From contig CAJXGN010000005.1 of NCBI GenBank assembly GCA_913053875.1, positions 186,001-250,000 on the forward strand: a stretch of 64,000 bases of DNA, read 5' to 3'. Position numbers and translations under genes: made by a program. The first letter of the stretch is position 1; every line of letters starts with the position of its first letter. The DNA is from an uncultured Agromyces sp. GTDB lineage: Bacteria > Actinomycetota > Actinomycetes > Actinomycetales > Microbacteriaceae. This document shows, in pieces, positions 60,218 to 64,000 of this stretch. The notes under the pieces are model-generated. The model worked only from the letters and a program-made list of their open reading frames with translations, was not told the origin of the DNA and ran no database searches.

Positions 60218-60865
60218 TCAGGCGACGAGCTGCTCGTGGCGCCGGATCCACTCGACGAGTTGCTCCCTCGGCACTCCGAGCTTCTCGGTAATGCGATCCA
60301 TGGGCACGTTGGCCTCGAGCAGCGCCCGCGCCTCGGCGACGACCTGCTCCTCGTCGATCACGACCGGTTCGCGCGCCTCGAGTGCGTCGAGTTCGGCGTC
60401 GAGGCCCTCGCCGTGCGCGACCGACTTCAGGAGGCCGGCCGCGACCGGCGAGCGGTGCCGCGTGAACACGGTGTGCACGGCGAGGTGGGCCGTGAAGGCG
60501 AGTGCGATGGGTGGCACTGCCGAGATCACGACGGCGGGCCAGACGCCCAGCGCGAGGGACGAGGCGGGCAGGGCGAACACGTGCACGGCGTTGCCGGCGA
60601 CCGTCGCGACGATGAACACCCAGAACGTCACCCAGGTGAGCGCACGCGACGTGTCCGGCAGCAGCACCGCGATGAGCGTCGCCGCGACGACGGGCAGGTC
60701 GACGATGAGCGGGAACACCCACGCACGCTCGGGCGGGATGCCACCGGCGGCGACGGCGAGCTCGTAGAGCGCGCCGTACGACAGGTAGAACGCGCCGACC
60801 GCTGCGGCGATGACGAGCAGGACGAGTCCGCCGCGCAGCAGGCGAGACGAGGGCGAGTCGGGCAC
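60218..60865 (-). CDS. DUF2637 membrane protein with C-terminal helix-turn-helix-like domain
   Basis: 215 residues. Four membrane segments (about 10-140: LLRGGLVLLVIAAAVGAFYL, VFPLIVDLPVVAATLIAVLL) of DUF2637, the family of actinobacterial transfer/SpdA-like proteins found on plasmids and integrative elements as well as chromosomes. The last 50 residues (VPMDRITEKLGVPREQLVEWI) look like a DNA-binding helix-turn-helix. GTG 60865 follows CGGAGCG. Converges with the rhodanese gene. Confidence 0.8.
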   Translation of the reverse strand: MPDSPSSRLLRGGLVLLVIAAAVGAFYLSYGALYELAVAAGGIPPERAWVFPLIVDLPVVAATLIAVLLPDTSRALTWVTFWVFIVATVAGNAVHVFALPASSLALGVWPAVVISAVPPIALAFTAHLAVHTVFTRHRSPVAAGLLKSVAHGEGLDAELDALEAREPVVIDEEQVVAEARALLEANVPMDRITEKLGVPREQLVEWIRRHEQLVA

Positions 60866-60983
60866 GAGCGCTCCGTTCGGGTCACGGTTCTGGGGGCCGT
60901 GCCGACCATAGGGGCGCCCGCCGACAGCCGCGCCGGGAACGACGAACGCCCGGCCGAATCGCATTCGGCCGGGCGTGTGATGG

Positions 60984-61054
60984 AGGGGATGACGGGAATC
61001 GAACCCGCGTAATCAGTTTGGAAGACTGAGGCTCTACCATTGAGCTACATCCCC
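60984..61054 (-). tRNA. tRNA-Gly (TCC)
   Basis: Acceptor GGGGATG pairs with CATCCCC; D-arm TAGCTCAATGGTAGAGC; anticodon stem-loop CAGT-CTTCCAA-ACTG gives TCC; T-arm CGGGTTCGATTCCCG; discriminator T as expected for Gly. GCCCGTTCGGGC at 61059-61070 is a small hairpin just upstream of its 5' end. Confidence 0.95.
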
Positions 61055-61134
61055 GTGAGCCCGTTCGGGCACTGGAACATGGTAGTACACGCGGGGTGCC
61101 GGGCCGTGCACGTGCCGGGCCCGCCGCGCACCCG

Positions 61135-64000
61135 TCAGCGGAACGACCCGATGGTCGCGATCACCCGACGCGCGGTGCGCAACTGCCGCTCGTAGGTCGC
61201 GGCGATCACGATGAGCAGTACGCCCGCGATGCCGAGCCACACCCACCACCAGACGGCCTCGTAGAGCGCCGCGATCCACGGCCAGAGCTGCGCCAGTGCA
61301 TGCACCACCAGCACCACGCCGCCGATGAGGAACGGCGCCTGCAGGCGCCGGAACGCGCCGATGAGTAGCACCGTCAGCGCGACGACGCCGAGCGCCACGA
61401 CCCGCCAGAGCTCCGAGCCGAAGAGATCGGCCGCGAGAGCCGGCAGCAGCAGCACGACGAGGCCCGGTGCGAGGGTGCTCCACGACGAGCGCTCGGGCGT
61501 GCGCACCAGGTCGATCACGCCCGCCCCCAGCAGCGCGACCGCGACGCTCGCCGTCACGGGGTCCGCAGGGCGCACGACGTCGGCCGCGAGCGCGGCGATC
61601 GCGACCACGACGAGCACCGCGAGCGTCGTCCAGCGCACGACCGGGCCGGCGAACGGACGCCGGGTCGCCCACGCGGCGCCGATGTGCAGCAGCGCCACTA
61701 CCGCGAGCACGACGATCACGCGCCACTCGTCCACGGTGCCGGTGAGCGCCGCGAGCACCGGCACGACGGCGACCGCGACGGATGCGGCGATCAGCCACTC
61801 GGCCGCTGCCGCAGGTCCCGGCTCGCGGCGCACCCAGCCGACCGCGGCGATGACGCCGGCGACGAGCGCGACCGCGCCCCACAGCTCGGGCGGGAGGAGG
61901 GTGCTGTCGGAGCGTGCGGCGGCGATGCCCGCCACGGCGCTCGCGACGGCCGTGCCCGCCCACCCGGTGCTGAACGCGATCGCGACGATGCGGGCGCCGG
62001 CGACGCGCAGCGGCAGCACGTACCCCGCGATGACGAGCGCGATGCCGACACCCACGACCGCGAACGCCCGCACCACATCGTCGGCGACCACGGCCGACGG
62101 CAGCAGCGCCGTCGCCACGGCCCCGGTCGCGAGCGCGGTGGCCGAGCGCTCGGGCGGAGCATCCGGATGGTGTCGTGCGTTGAGCAGCAGCCAGACGGCG
62201 GCGAGCGCGATCGCGGGCGGCAGCGAGTACGCCTCGACCGCATCCGCACCGAGCGTCGCCGAGCCCGACCAGGCCGCCGCGATCGCGACGGCCACCGACC
62301 CCCACGACAGGTGGCGCCACGGACCGGTCACGACGTCGCCGGCCGAGGCCGCCACGAGCACCGGGGTCGGCGCGAGCAGCAGCAGCGGCAGCCATGCGGG
62401 CGTGTCGCCGAGCACGACCATCCCGATCGTCGCCGCGGCAGCGAGCGCGACGCCGCCGGCCCAGAACAGGCGCGGAGCGCGTGGCGACTCGGGCAGCAGG
62501 AGCAGCACGCCCGCGGAGATCGTCACGGCGATCGCCGCAGCGGTGTCGGCGAGGTCGTCGCGGTGCAGCCCGTCGCCGACGAACGCGATCGCCGTGAGGA
62601 GCGCGCCGATCGGGGCGGCGAGCGCGAGCGCCACCCGCACAGGCCTCGCGCGGCCCGTCCACTGCCACGCGACCGCCGCCACGGTGACGAGCAGCGCCAC
62701 CGGGCCGCGCGTGAGGTCGTCCCCGGCGAACACCGTCGTCGTCGCGGCGAGGATCGCCGCCGAGGCGAGCGGCACCGAGGCCGCCAGCAGGTCGGCCTCC
62801 CGCCACACACGCCAGGTCACGCCGGCCACCAGCAGGCACAGGGCGGCGCCGGCCGCGCCCCACGCAGCAGCGGCGTCCCACTCCGCCGGAATCGCCGCGC
62901 CGAGTTCGTCGAGCACGGCCGGCGCACCCGAGAAGATCGCCACGGCGCCCAGCGCGGCGACCACGACGTGCACCGCGTCGGCCGTCGCGACCGCTCCCGA
63001 CGGCCAGACCGCTCGCGAGAGCACGCGGCCGGCCACCGCGAGCACGACCACCGCGGCGACCGTCGCCGAGAAGAGCACGGGGTCGGATGCCACGGTCAGC
63101 AGCGCCACGACGATCGCGAGCCCGCCGCCCGTGGCGAGCACGACACGCACCGTCGTCGAGACGCCGAGCGCGGCACACGCGGCGAGCGCGGCAGCAGCCG
63201 CGAGCAGCAGCACGCCGACGCAGGCGGCCCGATCGAGGCTCGCCGCGAACGGGAACACGGCGGCCGCGAGCAGTGCGACGGGAACGGGGAGGAAGCGGCG
63301 CCCCGCCCGGAGCAGGAAGGTCACTGCCAGCGTGGCCGCACCCAGCGAGATCGCGGCGGCCGCGCTGGCCAGCGCGACTTCGCGACCCGTACCCGATGCC
63401 GAGAGGAACTCCGACGCGGTGACGCGGTCGACCACCGTCAGCACGGCGAACGGCAGCGCGAACAAGGCCGCGCCCGCGGCGACGACGAGCGCGGGCACCG
63501 CGGCCCACGGCGCCAGCCCCGACACGCGGGGGAGCGGCAGCAGTCGCACGGCTGCCGCACCGATCGCGACCGCCCCCGCCGCAGCGGGTGCGAGCCAGAC
63601 GGCGGTGGGCTCGGCCACCCGGTCGGCGATCTCGAGCGCCGGGCCGAGCGCCGCCGCGATGCCGGCGAGCAGGGCGCCCGCCTTCGCGGCTTCGGGGCGC
63701 AGCCGTTCTGCGGGACGCGCACCGGCGATGAGCGACCACGCGCCCCACAGGGCGGCGATCGCCCAGAGCGACCAGAGCACGGGCACCTCGCCCGTCCACG
63801 GCGCGGCGGCGAGCCCGAGCAGACCGCCGAGCGTGCCGGCCCCCACCGCGATGGCGCGCGAGACCGACGCGGGCAGGAACCACGCGGCCGCACTGACGGC
63901 GAGCGCTGCCACGCCGCCCGCCCAGGTGGCGGTCGCCCCGTCGTCCGACACCGTCGACGCGAGCAGGAACACCGCGGCGGGCACGAGACCGGCGGCGGTC
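61135..64000 (-). CDS. Giant multi-span membrane protein, SCO7613-like (partial)
   Basis: At least 954 residues are read in this frame and it continues past the window end, so the true start is not seen. Composed almost entirely of hydrophobic segments rich in Ala/Val/Leu (about 30 or more spans) separated by short loops with conserved Trp and Pro. The architecture matches the large SCO7613 C-terminal-domain proteins of actinobacteria, whose role is unknown. No ATP-binding, protease or transport signature is visible. The ending reads ATYERQLRTARRVIATIGSF. Confidence 0.8.
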   Translation of the reverse strand, partial: TAAGLVPAAVFLLASTVSDDGATATWAGGVAALAVSAAAWFLPASVSRAIAVGAGTLGGLLGLAAAPWTGEVPVLWSLWAIAALWGAWSLIAGARPAERLRPEAAKAGALLAGIAAALGPALEIADRVAEPTAVWLAPAAAGAVAIGAAAVRLLPLPRVSGLAPWAAVPALVVAAGAALFALPFAVLTVVDRVTASEFLSASGTGREVALASAAAAISLGAATLAVTFLLRAGRRFLPVPVALLAAAVFPFAASLDRAACVGVLLLAAAAALAACAALGVSTTVRVVLATGGGLAIVVALLTVASDPVLFSATVAAVVVLAVAGRVLSRAVWPSGAVATADAVHVVVAALGAVAIFSGAPAVLDELGAAIPAEWDAAAAWGAAGAALCLLVAGVTWRVWREADLLAASVPLASAAILAATTTVFAGDDLTRGPVALLVTVAAVAWQWTGRARPVRVALALAAPIGALLTAIAFVGDGLHRDDLADTAAAIAVTISAGVLLLLPESPRAPRLFWAGGVALAAAATIGMVVLGDTPAWLPLLLLAPTPVLVAASAGDVVTGPWRHLSWGSVAVAIAAAWSGSATLGADAVEAYSLPPAIALAAVWLLLNARHHPDAPPERSATALATGAVATALLPSAVVADDVVRAFAVVGVGIALVIAGYVLPLRVAGARIVAIAFSTGWAGTAVASAVAGIAAARSDSTLLPPELWGAVALVAGVIAAVGWVRREPGPAAAAEWLIAASVAVAVVPVLAALTGTVDEWRVIVVLAVVALLHIGAAWATRRPFAGPVVRWTTLAVLVVVAIAALAADVVRPADPVTASVAVALLGAGVIDLVRTPERSSWSTLAPGLVVLLLPALAADLFGSELWRVVALGVVALTVLLIGAFRRLQAPFLIGGVVLVVHALAQLWPWIAALYEAVWWWVWLGIAGVLLIVIAATYERQLRTARRVIATIGSFR

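Noticed and set aside
60984..61070. Integration site at tRNA-Gly
   Set aside because: I could not find a direct repeat of the tRNA 3' end nearby or any integrase gene.

Overview
The window is 64 kb of very GC-rich chromosomal DNA from an actinobacterium, most likely a member of the Microbacteriaceae (Agromyces/Leifsonia/Microbacterium-like). The evidence is the strong G/C third-position bias, a Wag31-type DivIVA protein, GlgE-type glucan metabolism, GatCAB, GlbO, and gene orders shared with mycobacteria. Genes are packed densely on both strands. I see no insertion sequence, prophage, CRISPR array or rRNA operon. Three tRNA genes are present: His-GTG, Arg-TCT and Gly-TCC. Family assignments come from recognising motifs by eye; no database search was run.

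Layout. 0-3.4 kb: a partial DivIVA gene, a three-segment membrane protein with an internal lipobox, and a thioredoxin-TPR (CnoX-like) protein. 3.4-12.9 kb: a glucan cluster in which glgE-glgB diverge from glgP, followed by glgX-ybaK. 12.9-21.6 kb: a sulfur-transfer, tRNA and DNA housekeeping block (cysteine desulfurase, small membrane protein, mnmA, ligA, gatC-gatA-gatB). 21.6-24.0 kb: two small proteins around dinB. 24.0-28.0 kb: a TPP riboswitch with a Shine-Dalgarno-masking hairpin upstream of the ykoE-ykoD-ykoC ECF transporter, then a P-loop kinase gene carrying two in-frame copies of a palindromic repeat, and a small orphan gene. 28.0-35.6 kb: a degenerate D,D-carboxypeptidase, minimal zincin, tRNA-His, orn, SGNH hydrolase, tRNA-Arg, antiporter, nadE, membrane protein and aldo/keto reductase. 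35.7-41.5 kb: ssbB, ettA, thioesterase, DUF2231/Rieske pair, tesB and an orphan gene. 41.5-52.5 kb: flavin dehydrogenase, glbO and two tandem pepN genes, divergent from rpiB-nei-paiB-amidohydrolase. 52.6-60.2 kb: a two-component system, dps, ldh and pflB-pflA with a FadR-type operator, then a lipoprotein rhodanese behind a CsoR/CstR-like palindrome. 60.2-64 kb: a DUF2637 protein, tRNA-Gly and a very large multi-membrane-span protein cut by the window end.

How the genes work together. The glucan block can build, elongate, branch, debranch and phosphorolyse storage glucan. The ldh and pfl genes give two fermentative fates for pyruvate, and the pfl promoter carries an operator of the acid-sensing GntR/FadR type. 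Cysteine desulfurase probably supplies sulfur to MnmA.

Across the whole window, some sixteen genes start 7-8 nt after a TANNNT-like -10 box with no Shine-Dalgarno sequence, so they are probably leaderless. A 7-mer, GGATGCC/GGCATCC, also recurs about once per kb in both orientations, in several reading frames. Together with the in-frame palindromic repeat in the kinase gene, this is the least explained feature here. I did not find a clear-cut new defence or biosynthetic system.
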